Assembly: GCF_042678945.1 (NCBI RefSeq)
Contig: NZ_JBHTLM010000012.1
Coordinates: 1 to 64,000, forward strand
DNA from: Fontibacillus puldeungensis
GTDB taxonomy: Bacteria > Bacillota > Bacilli > Paenibacillales > Paenibacillaceae
DNA: 64,000 nucleotides
Direction of reading: 5' to 3'
The notes under the pieces were generated by a model that worked only from the letters and a program-made list of their open reading frames with translations, did not search any database and was not told where the DNA came from. Within the stretch, counting starts at the first letter, position 1; each line of letters begins with the position of its first letter. The translations under genes were made by a program, and so were the position numbers. Below are positions 26,841 to 35,355 of the stretch, piece by piece.

Positions 26841-27012
26841 CCTATAACGTTTCCGCATTCTCGACGTTCAAGCTGTTTAAAGACCGTAGGTCCGGGCTGC
26901 TCCGCTACTTAGCCGTTTGAATATGTCAGGTGACTTTGCTTCCCCGATATGCCTCTTACGGACCAAGGGTCGGGCTTGTCCCGACCCTCAGCGTTGAATG
27001 CGATGTTATCGG
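26841..27012. repeat. attC-like repeat 27 (complete, family B)
   Basis: Left CCTATAACGTTTCC, box GCATTCTCG; P2 GTTCAAGCTGTTTAAAG; right GTTGAATGCGATGTTATCGG. Confidence 0.85.
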
Positions 27013-27105
27013 ATGTCAGCGATTGCTTTGAATTACTTACAATAGTTCTTTAACTATCATACCAGTTAGTTGAATAATTAGTTTGCATACAAAAAATTGA
27101 ACACT

Positions 27106-27804
27106 TTATCTATTATCTTCTACTAATCTATATCCTTCATACTTAAGTTTTTCAGTTTTTGCTCTTCCATCTTCAGAGTAAAAAACCCAATCAGTAATGA
27201 AACCATACTTTTTACGATTGTACTCATGCTTATTACGTTCATACTCAGAAGAACTATCTCTCGGATCAGATTCAGTACCCAAAAAACTGTTAACCGAAGA
27301 CATTACTGCAAAACCTGTATTCTCGATGACTTCAAATTTAGAAACATCATCTACATAAAGAGGTAAATTCCCACAGAATGCGTCGTTTTTATCTTTTGAA
27401 TATGGAAACTCTATAACTTCAAAACTATTAGGGTCTGCATTAATTACTTTATATACTGACCAGTCATCACTCGCGTAAATATATACTTTATTCTTATCTT
27501 TTGCATAACGATATCTGCCTTTGTCGCTAATGATTTGAAATGTATCCGGATCAGACCCTTCTATTTTTTCGCTTTTAAAATACACACTTGTGTTATCTCT
27601 TGCGAAACCATGGTATTTTAAAATTTTGAATTCATCTTTTTTTACATTTATCGGAGTAACTCTTCTACCAACGCCTGTATCATAGGAAACGTAGTTCCAC
27701 GTTCCATTTTCATAAACAAATCCCGGTTTGTATGAGTTCCACAAATGCAAAATAATAATAAAACTTAACACAATAAGTCCACTAATTGCTAACCTTTTCT
27801 TCAT
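27106..27804 (-). CDS. DKNYY-family membrane-anchored protein
   Basis: 232 residues starting MKKRLAIS, with an N-terminal signal-anchor (SGLIVLSFIIILHLW). The extracytoplasmic part contains repeats of the DKNYY type: YAKDKNKVYIY and YSKDKNDAFCG, spaced by Phe-Glu-V/I-I-E/S segments. Function of the family is unknown. No strong ribosome site is seen. Single-gene cassette with perfectly matching inverted ends (GTTATCGGA...TCAGCG). Confidence 0.75.
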   Translation of the reverse strand: MKKRLAISGLIVLSFIIILHLWNSYKPGFVYENGTWNYVSYDTGVGRRVTPINVKKDEFKILKYHGFARDNTSVYFKSEKIEGSDPDTFQIISDKGRYRYAKDKNKVYIYASDDWSVYKVINADPNSFEVIEFPYSKDKNDAFCGNLPLYVDDVSKFEVIENTGFAVMSSVNSFLGTESDPRDSSSEYERNKHEYNRKKYGFITDWVFYSEDGRAKTEKLKYEGYRLVEDNR

Positions 27805-27954
27805 CAAAATCAATCCATTCTAAAAAGGTGTATAGCGTCGTTTTCGCTTAGCTAGATTTTACCTTTAATGGTTATTTATTCTTTTTGTTGCTCGTTAGTT
27901 AAGGTTCACCAACGAACTTAATTGATTTTTATTTCTGATTATTTTCGCTGATTT

Positions 27955-28119
27955 CCGATAACGGTTCCGTGTTCACGACGTCCCACCACCCTAAAAGAAC
28001 GAGGTGACTGGCCGCGATGCAGTTGGATGGTGCGGATGTGTCGTTTGAATCAACTTCCCTGACTTATCTTCTGGCGACCGAGGCAGCTTGACTGCCGATA
28101 CGTGAACACATTGTTTGAA
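27955..28119. repeat. attC-like repeat 28 (complete, family C)
   Basis: Left CCGATAACGGTTCC, box GTGTTCACG; right ACGTGAACACATTGTTTG; covarying box pair. Confidence 0.84.
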
Positions 28120-28140
28120 TAAGCCTACTATGATTTTTAG

Positions 28141-28692
28141 TTATATTGAAGACTCACTGATTGTTTTAATTTGTTGAATTACATCTGATATCTCATTTGG
28201 ATCCTTAATGACAAATAAATGATTCACTACATCTTCACTGGGTTCCTCTGGTTTCGACATTTCCTGTCTCTCCAACACTTCCTGATAACTCGAAGCATTT
28301 CGAAAGATGGTCTTAGGTCGGTTTGTTTTTTCTATTCGTTCTATCAACACTTCGGTTGGTAAATCAAAGTACACAATAATACATTTAAATCCTTTCTCAT
28401 AAAAATAACGGAGGACATTTGAACGTGCTGGATTATGAAGGTTGGAATTACTTAAAATGATATGAAAATGACTTTGCTCTATAGCATACTCAACAATCGT
28501 ATTAGTTACGGTGAATTTCAACTTGTTTGGTCCTTCTTGGGGACGTAGTTTCATATAGTGTTTATTGATAAATTCAGCATGATTGTCCTGATCTATGACA
28601 ATAGCTTCTTGTAAAATTGATTCTAATTCATTTGCAAATGTAGTCTTGCCGCTATGTGTTTTTCCGACCGTCATGATCATTAGACGATTCAT
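28141..28692 (-). CDS. P-loop ATP-binding kinase-like protein
   Basis: 183 residues. Walker A VGKTHSGKTTF at the N-terminus, DQDNHAEF (Asp pair) and lid region LIERIEKTNRPKTIFRN. Resembles Zeta-toxin/T4 polynucleotide-kinase-like small-molecule kinases with an AAA fold; substrate unknown. ATG 28692 is preferred: GGAGG is 7 nt before it but only 1 nt before the ATG two codons upstream. Confidence 0.78.
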   Translation of the reverse strand: MNRLMIMTVGKTHSGKTTFANELESILQEAIVIDQDNHAEFINKHYMKLRPQEGPNKLKFTVTNTIVEYAIEQSHFHIILSNSNLHNPARSNVLRYFYEKGFKCIIVYFDLPTEVLIERIEKTNRPKTIFRNASSYQEVLERQEMSKPEEPSEDVVNHLFVIKDPNEISDVIQQIKTISESSI

Positions 28693-28740
28693 TATCATAC
28701 CTCCATGGTCGCACTCTTTTATGTGTTTTAGCCGATCTTT

Positions 28741-28885
28741 CAGATAACGTTCTCGTATTCACGACGTCCATTCCTCTTAAATAGCTCTTATCTTAGGGGA
28801 ATGGTTGTGTCCGCAGATTCAACTACTTGAAAATGCATTTGCGGACCGAGGGTGAATGCCCCGAAGCGTGAATACTGTATAAGAC
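28741..28885. repeat. attC-like repeat 29 (complete, hybrid A/C)
   Basis: Left CAGATAACGTTCTC and box GTATTCACG; P2 CCATTCCTCTTAAATAGC closing on TTAGGGGAATGG; right AGCGTGAATACTGTATAAG. Confidence 0.83.
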
Positions 28886-29026
28886 GAAGTTAACGCTTTA
28901 TCATATTAGTCACACAATTCCTTTGGTTCCTTTCAAAGAGTTTTTAGTAGGTCATTACTTTCTTTAAAAGTGTTTTACTTATCTCTATTTGTTCACTTCT
29001 TTTTCCAATTGTGTTATCTTATCTTA

Positions 29027-29145
29027 AAGAAGCTGAGTGCGGCAAACACTCGGCAAAACAACTGGCTTGGATGGGATTATCCTTCTACTGTCGAAAAAGA
29101 ATAAGAATCCACCTTTGGCGCTAACCTTGGGGTGGGTTCTTACTT
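29027..29145 (+). ncRNA. Antisense RNA of type I toxin-antitoxin module 1 (RatA-like)
   Basis: An extended -10 (TG-T-TATCTT at 29012-29020) would start a plus-strand RNA at about 29027. It ends at the hairpin AAGAATCCACC...GGTGGGTTCTT at 29103-29142, followed by T-rich sequence. It overlaps the 3' part of the toxin message, as in txpA/RatA. The hairpin GAGTGCGGCAAACACTC near its 5' end is, on the other strand, the toxin message terminator. Confidence 0.65.
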
Positions 29146-29235
29146 TCTCTTGTTGTTATTACTGATGTATGTTAAAAGAGCAAGAATAAACATTCCTAAA
29201 AGGAACATAATCGTTATTGCATCTTTTACTTCCAT
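29140..29235 (-). CDS. Holin-like type I toxin peptide (TxpA/BsrG-type)
   Basis: 31 residues: charged start MEVKDAIT, one transmembrane segment (IMFLLGMFILALLTYI), then a polar basic tail SNNNKRK. This is the layout of putative holin-like toxins (Hol-Tox family) such as TxpA, BsrE and BsrG, which insert in the membrane. GAGGAG lies 8 nt before the ATG. It is the only gene in its cassette, with the antisense RNA overlapping its 3' end. Confidence 0.8.
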   Translation of the reverse strand: MEVKDAITIMFLLGMFILALLTYISNNNKRK

Positions 29236-29377
29236 AGTATCATCTCCTCTCGAAGGGATACTATGCCCACCCAAGATTCAATTGTCTTTTACTATTATAC
29301 CATAATATACCAGTATAATGAAGAACAATTGTTCGGGTTTTTATAAGTCTTTGTAATGTTTTAATCTCGTTAATTTC

Positions 29378-29537
29378 ACCTAACGTTTGGCATTCACGAA
29401 CCTTCACTACCTTGAGGCTGAAGAGCCGGCCGCGACGCGGTTAGGTAGTGCAAGTTGTCGCCTGATTCGCTTCTCTGCAAATTCTCCTGGCGACCGAGGG
29501 ATCATTAGAGACCCGATGCGTGAATGCGGTGTTAGAC
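29378..29537. repeat. attC-like repeat 30 (complete, family C)
   Basis: Left ACCTAACGTTTGGCATTCACG is core, short spacer and box; right GCGTGAATGCGGTGTTAGAC. P3 has GTCGCC/GGCGAC arms. Confidence 0.87.
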
Positions 29538-29727
29538 GAAGTTAACGCTTCTTTGTGCTACTTACAAACGTATTGATGTCATTCAAAAAATACTTTTATA
29601 ACGTCCTTAATACGCCTTTAATACGATTTTTATTTCAAGTTATTTTATCGCTTTTAATGTGCCTTTGAATATTCTTTAATGGACTCTCCTGGTTCACTTC
29701 TTTTACCAATTGTGTTATCATACTTTT

Positions 29728-29845
29728 AAAGAAGCCGAGTGCGGCTAACACTCGGCTCAACAATTGGCTTGGATGGTTTATTCCCTTCTAAGCGATCAGA
29801 ATAAAAACCCACCTTCGGCGCTAACCTTGGGGTGGGTTTTTACTT
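29728..29845 (+). ncRNA. Antisense RNA of type I toxin-antitoxin module 2 (RatA-like)
   Basis: Extended -10 TG-T-TATCAT at 29713-29721 and terminator hairpin AAACCCACC...GGTGGGTTT followed by TT, ending near 29842. The layout is the same as in module 1 and overlaps the 3' end of the toxin gene. Confidence 0.65.
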
Positions 29846-29935
29846 TCTCTTGTTGTTCGAATTAATGTAAGTTAGAAGTGCGAGGATGAATGATCCAAAT
29901 AAAAACATGATCGTCAACACATCTTTAACTTCCAT
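29840..29935 (-). CDS. Holin-like type I toxin peptide (TxpA/BsrG-type)
   Basis: 31 residues, MEVKDVLTIMFLFGSF followed by ILALLTYI and NSNNKRK. Closely related to the toxin at 29140 but not identical; ribosome site AAAGGAGG is intact. The two modules lie in adjacent cassettes separated by repeat 30. The differences (A/V, L/F, M/S) are conservative within the membrane segment. Both antisense RNAs differ enough that cross-protection is uncertain. Confidence 0.8.
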   Translation of the reverse strand: MEVKDVLTIMFLFGSFILALLTYINSNNKRK

Positions 29936-30063
29936 GGCTTCACCTCCTTTCGAAGGGAAACCATGCCCACCCAAGATTCAATTGTCTTTCCTATTGTACC
30001 ATCATCTACCAATAAGGTGAAGAACAACTGTTCTCTATTCTTGGATCTTAAACCCGTTAATTT

Positions 30064-30210
30064 CGTTTAACGTTGTTGTAATCACGAAATGCCACAGCCT
30101 TAGATAGCTCTTATCTTAGGCTGTGGCGTTTGTTGTCTAAGATTCTTCCATGATTATACATCTGACAACCAAGGGGTGATAGCCCCGATGCGTAAATATT
30201 GTGTTATAGG
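30064..30210. repeat. attC-like repeat 31 (complete, family A)
   Basis: Left GTTTAACGTTGTTGTAATCACG; P2 CCACAGCCTTAGATAGC; right GCGTAAATATTGTGTTATAG. Box pair ATCACG/CGTAAAT has a mismatch. Confidence 0.84.
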
Positions 30211-30239
30211 ATGTGGCTGCCTTCTCCGAGATACTCACA

Positions 30240-30917
30240 TTATGGTTTTGTCGCTTTCCATATGTATTTCAATTCTTTAACACCGATTTTCCCGTCAATC
30301 ATACTTTCTTTTAGTTTCTTCTCAAAATCACTTTTCAGCTCCGGTAACGTGTAGTCCGGATTACCTGGTATATCAGAAAGGAATTTTGCAAACTCCATTT
30401 CATTAGGAAAATAAAAGACCGCCTCATTGTATTCTTCAATTTCTATATTTACATAGCCATTAGAAGCTAATCGTTGTCTTACTATATCCACATTATTATG
30501 AATTCCATAAATAATTCCTCCTGATGTCAGCAATCTACTGTGATTTAAAATGGAAGTTGGTCCTCTTCTGTCATAAATAAGATCAAACTGTTCATCATGA
30601 AAAGGCATCTCAACTTTGGTTGTTGCATAAATGAATTCTACATTCTTTACATGACTCAAAACTAACGATTCTTGGGCAATTCTAATCATTTCAATGGAGT
30701 TATCAAATCCAATAATTTTCTTGGCGTATTTTGACATATTTAGTGTGAAATCGCCGTGACCACAGCCCGCATCCAGTACAGATTGAAACTTCGGTAACAT
30801 ACTCATTAATCGTTTTTCAAAAACTTCTTCTGCGGATATTCCTTCTGTAAAAAATATTGATCTTCCTTTATAACCGCCATTTCTTCTGGCGATCATATCA
30901 TACCAATCTACTCCCAC
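30240..30917 (-). CDS. Class I SAM-dependent methyltransferase
   Basis: 225 residues. Motif I VLDAGCGHGDFT intact, then IIGFDNSIEMIRIA and FDLIYDRRGPTSIL. The C-terminal half (DIPGNPDYTLPELKSDFEKKL) resembles the rRNA guanine/RlmA-like or 23S rRNA methyltransferase-related Firmicute group, but no zinc finger is present. Substrate unknown. The inverted cassette ends match as GTTATAGG on both sides, while the repeats' own ends differ. Confidence 0.84.
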   Translation of the reverse strand: MGVDWYDMIARRNGGYKGRSIFFTEGISAEEVFEKRLMSMLPKFQSVLDAGCGHGDFTLNMSKYAKKIIGFDNSIEMIRIAQESLVLSHVKNVEFIYATTKVEMPFHDEQFDLIYDRRGPTSILNHSRLLTSGGIIYGIHNNVDIVRQRLASNGYVNIEIEEYNEAVFYFPNEMEFAKFLSDIPGNPDYTLPELKSDFEKKLKESMIDGKIGVKELKYIWKATKP

Positions 30918-30955
30918 AATATAACCTCCCTAATATACTCGTTCTGCAGTAATTC

Positions 30956-31094
30956 CCTATAACGTTCTTGTATTCACGAAACAACCCAGCCCTAGATAGC
31001 TCTTATCTTAGGCTGAGTCGTTTGTTGTCTGAGCCTCTTATACTTCTGACAACCAAAGGGCGATAGCCCTGAAGCGTGAATACTGTGTTATGTG
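30956..31094. repeat. attC-like repeat 32 (complete, family A)
   Basis: Left CCTATAACGTTCTTG with box TATTCACG; P2 CCCAGCCCTAGATAGC; right GCGTGAATACTGTGTTATG. Confidence 0.85.
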
Positions 31095-31124
31095 ATGGAT
31101 CAGCCCTCTTCGAACTATTCACAT

Positions 31125-31583
31125 CTATATTTCTGCTTTATTAAGATTATAATCATCGCTAAAGTGAGCGTGGATTCTGTGCCCACCAAATAAATCCCCA
31201 TCTAGATATTCACAATAAATTTCATTGGATCGAATCTCTATTTCTATCAAACTAATTAATTCAACAAACTCTTCTATTGTTATGTCAAATTCGCCTGCAT
31301 CTACAGCATCCCAATCAAGTTCAGCATCATTCTCATCATATTCTGGCCAAAATTCATTCTTAAAGTCTATCAACTTCTCAGCGATTTTTATTTTTGCTGC
31401 CTCCTCGAAACTCTCTAATTCAATAAACAACAATTCGGCTTTCCGTATTAATTCTTCAATATCAGTGCTTTCATCCACCATTTTCAGTGCCCAATGCACC
31501 TTTCCCTCATTGTGTATATATGAATATAGTTCAGTGCTATACTCAAAATGGCCGATTCCGTTTACTTTAATGATCTCTTCCAT
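31125..31583 (-). CDS. Acidic hypothetical protein (DUF2262-like)
   Basis: 152 residues, strongly acidic, with a C-terminal YCEYLDGDLFGGHRIHAHF that matches my recollection of the DUF2262 signature (D-G-D-L-F-x-G-H). The N-terminal part HFEYSTELYSYI and a helical middle (IEELIRKAELLFIEL) fit. Function unknown. Ribosome site is weak (GGAAA). Single-gene cassette. Confidence 0.65.
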   Translation of the reverse strand: MEEIIKVNGIGHFEYSTELYSYIHNEGKVHWALKMVDESTDIEELIRKAELLFIELESFEEAAKIKIAEKLIDFKNEFWPEYDENDAELDWDAVDAGEFDITIEEFVELISLIEIEIRSNEIYCEYLDGDLFGGHRIHAHFSDDYNLNKAEI

Positions 31584-31642
31584 TCAGGTTTCCTTTCAAA
31601 TGAAATCCCAAGCTTAGATGATATGACTTATTGCTGATCTTT

Positions 31643-31790
31643 CACCTAACGTTGTTGTATTCACGAAACGATTCAACCTTAGATAGCTCTTATCTTAGGC
31701 TAGGTCGTTTGTTGTTTGAGCTTCTTCCTTGAATTATACATCTGACAACCGAGGGGCGAATTGCCCTAAGCGTGAATGCGGTGTAATATG
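31643..31790. repeat. attC-like repeat 33 (complete, family A)
   Basis: Left CACCTAACGTTGTTG and box TATTCACG; P2 CAACCTTAGATAGC; P4 GGGGCGAATTGCCC; right GCGTGAATGCGGTGTAATATG. Confidence 0.83.
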
Positions 31791-31815
31791 ATGCCGGACA
31801 CTTCAAAGCCGATCT

Positions 31816-32280
31816 TTAAAAATCCTCCATTGTCTTATATCCTCCACCCTTATGGAAATGCATTATTCCTTCAACTTCATTAATATATCCATTGATTTCA
31901 ATGTATGGATTATCGAGATCTATATTGTTATTCCCTTCATACATTTCCATAGGAGCAAAAACTGTAAGAAACAACTCTTCCCCCGGATGAATATCAAGTT
32001 TATTACCCTTTGACTCGATCTTAAAATCATTTCCTTTTGTTCCATTGTCTATTTTTATTGGAAAACTTAAATTAACATTATTCTGTTTTATAATGTACCT
32101 CGAGTTGTTTTGTAATTTCAAAACAAAATTCAAACCATTTGAACTTTCTGATTTACTATCCAATGTTAACGAAATATCATCTATATCCTCATGTGTGACC
32201 TTTATTTCATGGTTATTAGTACAACTAGCACAAAGTAACACTACCAGAATTATAAATAATAGTGTTTTTTTCAACTTCAA
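31816..32280 (-). CDS. Lipoprotein of unknown function
   Basis: 154 residues. A basic start MKLKK, a hydrophobic stretch LLFIILVVLL and a lipobox LCASC predict lipid attachment at Cys20 and display on the outer face of the membrane. The mature part is beta-rich: NGLNFVLKLQNNSRYIIKQ and HPGEELFLTVFAP. No family recognised. Ribosome site AAAGGAG. Single-gene cassette whose ends share CCGGAC in inverted orientation. Confidence 0.75.
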   Translation of the reverse strand: MKLKKTLLFIILVVLLCASCTNNHEIKVTHEDIDDISLTLDSKSESSNGLNFVLKLQNNSRYIIKQNNVNLSFPIKIDNGTKGNDFKIESKGNKLDIHPGEELFLTVFAPMEMYEGNNNIDLDNPYIEINGYINEVEGIMHFHKGGGYKTMEDF

Positions 32281-32314
32281 AGAATTCTCCTTTCAAAATA
32301 TTAACGTCCGGTTT

Positions 32315-32473
32315 CGTCTAACGTTCTTGTATTCACGAACCCTCACTGGCTTAAGCGCGCAGCGCGGGTCATCAGACTTAGCCGGTCAGGGTAGTCCGTT
32401 GATTCCGCTTCTCCGAAAAAACTTCTAGCGGACCAAGGGCATTGCCCCCTAAGCGTGAATGCGGCGTTATCTG
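32315..32473. repeat. attC-like repeat 34 (complete, family E)
   Basis: Left GTCTAACGTTCTTG, box TATTCACG; P2 CTCACTGGCTTAAGCGCG; right GCGTGAATGCGGCGTTATC. Confidence 0.85.
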
Positions 32474-32507
32474 ATACCAGCGGCCTCTTTGAAATACTAT
32501 CAATTTC

Positions 32508-32939
32508 TTAAATCCATTTCATAAATGTCTTATTGATCACTTCAATATTGTTATTCTTCGCCCAATCTATTAATGTGTATATCTCGTTATTGGTGTTAAT
32601 AATTTTAAAACATAATGCAATTGGAACTATTCTATTCTTCTTTGGTTTAATACCAATTATGTACTTACCATCAATAAATATCTGGGATATTTCTTTGGCT
32701 TCGAATTGATTGTTATTAATAATTAAAACTCTACTATCGAGCTGTAATAGCCTGGGCTTTAAAAATCTCCTTATAACAGCTATAGCAATAATCAATAAAT
32801 AGATAATACAAAAAACTATATAAAGTAATTTTTGGGATTTGTTACTTGTTATAATGATATTGAAAATACTTAATAAAGTCAGAATCGACATGCTGATAAT
32901 TAACCTAATATTCAAGGGATATCTTATATAAGTTTTCAT
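32508..32939 (-). CDS. Two-segment membrane protein
   Basis: 143 residues. Two adjacent transmembrane helices (residues ~10-30 LIISMSILTLLSIFNIII and ~38-58 LLYIVFCIIYLLIIAIAVI) are followed by a cytoplasmic beta-rich half (SRVLIINNNQFEAKEISQIF, KYIIGIKPKK) that recalls a bacterial PH-like domain. Unknown function. GGAG precedes the ATG. Its flanks form an inverted repeat over GTTATCTG and ACCAGCG. Confidence 0.65.
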   Translation of the reverse strand: MKTYIRYPLNIRLIISMSILTLLSIFNIIITSNKSQKLLYIVFCIIYLLIIAIAVIRRFLKPRLLQLDSRVLIINNNQFEAKEISQIFIDGKYIIGIKPKKNRIVPIALCFKIINTNNEIYTLIDWAKNNNIEVINKTFMKWI

Positions 32940-32960
32940 TAATTCTCCTTTCGCTGGTTG

Positions 32961-33123
32961 CAGATAACGTTCTTGTATTCACGAACCCGAGAGGCTTAAG
33001 GTCGTAGCGCCGGGTCGTCAGACTTAGCCTCGCAGGGTTGTCTGCCTGATTCCGCTTCTTTGAGATGCCTCGGGCAGACCAAGGTCGGCACCAGCCGCCG
33101 CAGCGTGAATGTGGTGTTAGGTG
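32961..33123. repeat. attC-like repeat 35 (complete, family D)
   Basis: Left CAGATAACGTTCTTG, box TATTCACG; P2 CCGAGAGGCTTAAGGTCG; right GCGTGAATGTGGTGTTAGG. Confidence 0.86.
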
Positions 33124-33152
33124 AAGTCTGGACAGTTTAACTTACATAGGTT

Positions 33153-34022
33153 TTATCCACATTGAAGTATAACCCATGGATTCTCAAAGTTTTTCTCTTT
33201 CAGGTCTTTCTCTCTAATCCAAAAATACAATCTCCCCACATCCCCCCACATAAAACCAATTTCTTCTTCAGAATCGATTTGTAGTAATAATATCCAATCA
33301 TAAACCCCTTTCTCTAGTTCATTTCTTGCTGGGTTGTTATACCCAGTGCCATCACCACAATATAAACCATTTGTTACTAACTGACATTCTAAGTACATAT
33401 CTCCTTGGATATTATCCGGGTAGCCTTGTATTCTATGAATTAATCCATCTTGTACTGCCTGACCGGTTAATTGCTGCTGCAGTTCAAAATAATTATCTGA
33501 TTTTTCTTGGTCTAAATTTAGGTTATCTATAAAAGGAGATTCCCATGGAGGTAAGCAAACTTCACTTATATAGTTCAATTCACAAGAACCAAAGGTTCCT
33601 TGTTCGAGAAATATTGTTGGCTCCTCTATCCTAATTAATTGGCTTGGCTCTTGAGAAAAAAATAAAATTCTAAATCCATTTTTATCGTTTGGGTCATACC
33701 CCCATGGTTGCTCAAGCGCATCATAAAAGAACGAAAGAATTCCACTACTAGGTAATAAATCACTCAAATCAAATGGCTTTACCTCATTTAAGTTTAGTTG
33801 ACAAATAAAATATAGTGGTTGACCGGCATCATTCTGTGGCCATAAAAATCCTTGAGGAACATCAGGACGACCACCAAACTTAGATCTCCCTATATTGATA
33901 TTTTCATCGTTTTTATTATCTGTAGTGATTCTAATTGAGTCTCTTGACAAATTTAATAATGCTTTGGAAACACTCCCTAATCCATTACTTTCAATTAATT
34001 GTTCTAACTCTTTCTTGTCCAT
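33153..34022 (-). CDS. YwqG-like DUF1963 protein
   Basis: 289 residues, full-length DUF1963: SKFGGRPDVPQGFLWPQND, then LYFICQLNLNEV, GILSFFYD, and the C-terminal LLLQIDSEEEIGFMWGDVGR and LYFWIREKDL. These proteins (YwqG of Bacillus subtilis) are cytosolic and of unknown function, and are common cargo near polymorphic toxin loci. Single-gene cassette with inverted ends GTTAGGTGAA on both sides. Confidence 0.87.
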   Translation of the reverse strand: MDKKELEQLIESNGLGSVSKALLNLSRDSIRITTDNKNDENINIGRSKFGGRPDVPQGFLWPQNDAGQPLYFICQLNLNEVKPFDLSDLLPSSGILSFFYDALEQPWGYDPNDKNGFRILFFSQEPSQLIRIEEPTIFLEQGTFGSCELNYISEVCLPPWESPFIDNLNLDQEKSDNYFELQQQLTGQAVQDGLIHRIQGYPDNIQGDMYLECQLVTNGLYCGDGTGYNNPARNELEKGVYDWILLLQIDSEEEIGFMWGDVGRLYFWIREKDLKEKNFENPWVILQCG

Positions 34023-34073
34023 AACTTTACCTTTCTGAAATAACTAATCAATAATAAATTGATACCTAGGATT

Positions 34074-34234
34074 TCACCTAACGTTTCCGTATTCCCCGAC
34101 GTTCAAGCGGCTTAAGGACCGTAGGTCCGGTTGGCTCCGCCACTTAGCCGGGTGAATCCACTTCCCCGAAATGCCTCTTCCGGACCAATGGGCGAGCTTG
34201 CCTCGGCCCGCTGCGTTGAATGCGATGTTATCTG
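34074..34234. repeat. attC-like repeat 36 (complete, family B)
   Basis: Left CACCTAACGTTTCC, box GTATTCCCCG; P2 GTTCAAGCGGCTTAAGG; right GTTGAATGCGATGTTATC. Confidence 0.82.
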
Positions 34235-34294
34235 CTGTTACTGCCATCATCGAATAATCAACAAAATCTTTCCTGTTTATGTTTAACTATTTCT

Positions 34295-34577
34295 TCAAGT
34301 TCTTTTCCTATTAATAAACTTGTAAAGTAATATATCCAATATATTTATTGCAATACCAATTAATGCAACCAAAATCGGATAACAATATATTTTATGTGTC
34401 GTTACTCGCATAAATTGCAAGTGTTAAATATGAAAAGTCTAATTTATCAATTGTGCTTTTTTCTAGTTCAATCAAATACATAACACTTTGAATTCGGTTA
34501 CCAAATCGAATTAGTGACGAAAAGATTATAAGAATAAATAATATATTGTATGATAATAATCCCTTGTATGTTCTCAT
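34295..34577 (-). pseudogene. Small membrane protein, frameshifted
   Basis: From the ATG at 34577 (ribosome site GAAAGGAAAAG) the frame reads MRTYKGLLSYNILFILIIF and on to YASNDT-stop at 34392. In a shifted frame the sense continues as HKIYCYPILVALIGIAINIL to a stop at 34295. Loss of two bases in an ACAC tract explains the break. The restored ~94-residue product would have two membrane segments. The truncated 61-residue version may still be made. No family recognised. Confidence 0.55.
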
Positions 34578-34646
34578 TTTTTCTTTTCCTTTCGAGAGTA
34601 AAATCTAATCATTAATTAGGTGCTTTTATATATTGTTGCAGTAATA

Positions 34647-34813
34647 GCAGATAACGTTTCCGTGTTCGCGACGTCCCACCACCTTAAGGCTCCATAGGAG
34701 CCGGCCGCGATGTGGTTAGGTGGGTCGGATGTGACGCCTGAATCTACTTCCCTGACCTATCTCCTGGCGATCGAGGCGGCTTGTCCGCCGATGCGTGAAC
34801 ACATTGTTATCGG
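34647..34813. repeat. attC-like repeat 37 (complete, family C)
   Basis: Left CAGATAACGTTTCC, box GTGTTCGCG; right GCGTGAACACATTGTTATCG. Confidence 0.85.
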
Positions 34814-34856
34814 ATGTCAGCGCCTACTCTGAATAGCCAACATCATTATTATTATC

Positions 34857-35306
34857 TTATATGCTAAACTGTTTTAAATGATGGTCTAGATGTTTATATA
34901 TGCCCATGCCCCATTCTTCAGGAGAAAGTTTCCCAAAGAAAGGATGTGGGATTTTTGTACATTTTTCAGGTCCATTTTTTTGAAACACAATTATTTTTTG
35001 AATTAAAATTTCTTTTTCTTTATCAAATTCTTTTTTATCAACAATCATGATAGTCGGAATCGTAGACATATTTTTTGGAAGCGGCTTATCGTTATAGAAC
35101 ATGGGCTTCACAAACTTTCCTATTAATATCCCAAGCCAACTTCTTGAAGAAGTAGAGTTTCCCATCGCTACATCCTGAAACGAAGAGCAATGGGCTAACA
35201 TTTGAGCAACATTCATTTTGCCCCAATTTCGTTGTGAATCCGGACGTAATTGTTTGATACGGCCTATAATTTCATTTGCATAACATTCATCAAAAATGTT
35301 ATCCAT
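34857..35306 (-). CDS. DUF1569 / DinB-like protein
   Basis: 149 residues. RNWGKMNVAQMLAHCSSFQDVA carries the conserved His of the four-helix DinB/DUF1569 fold, and the C-terminal PFFGKLSPEEWGMGIYKHLDHHLKQF supplies two further His, consistent with a metal site. Function unknown; related proteins are thiol S-transferases. Ribosome site GGAGGTG. Single-gene cassette. Confidence 0.83.
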   Translation of the reverse strand: MDNIFDECYANEIIGRIKQLRPDSQRNWGKMNVAQMLAHCSSFQDVAMGNSTSSRSWLGILIGKFVKPMFYNDKPLPKNMSTIPTIMIVDKKEFDKEKEILIQKIIVFQKNGPEKCTKIPHPFFGKLSPEEWGMGIYKHLDHHLKQFSI

Positions 35307-35355
35307 TTGAATGACACCTCCGTGAAAAAACGAGTATTATTTCTTGCGCTGATTT

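Noticed and set aside
28886..30063. Group II intron or IS200/605 element in the cassettes without long ORFs
   Set aside because: No reverse transcriptase, domain V or transposase; the content is fully explained by the two toxin-antitoxin modules.
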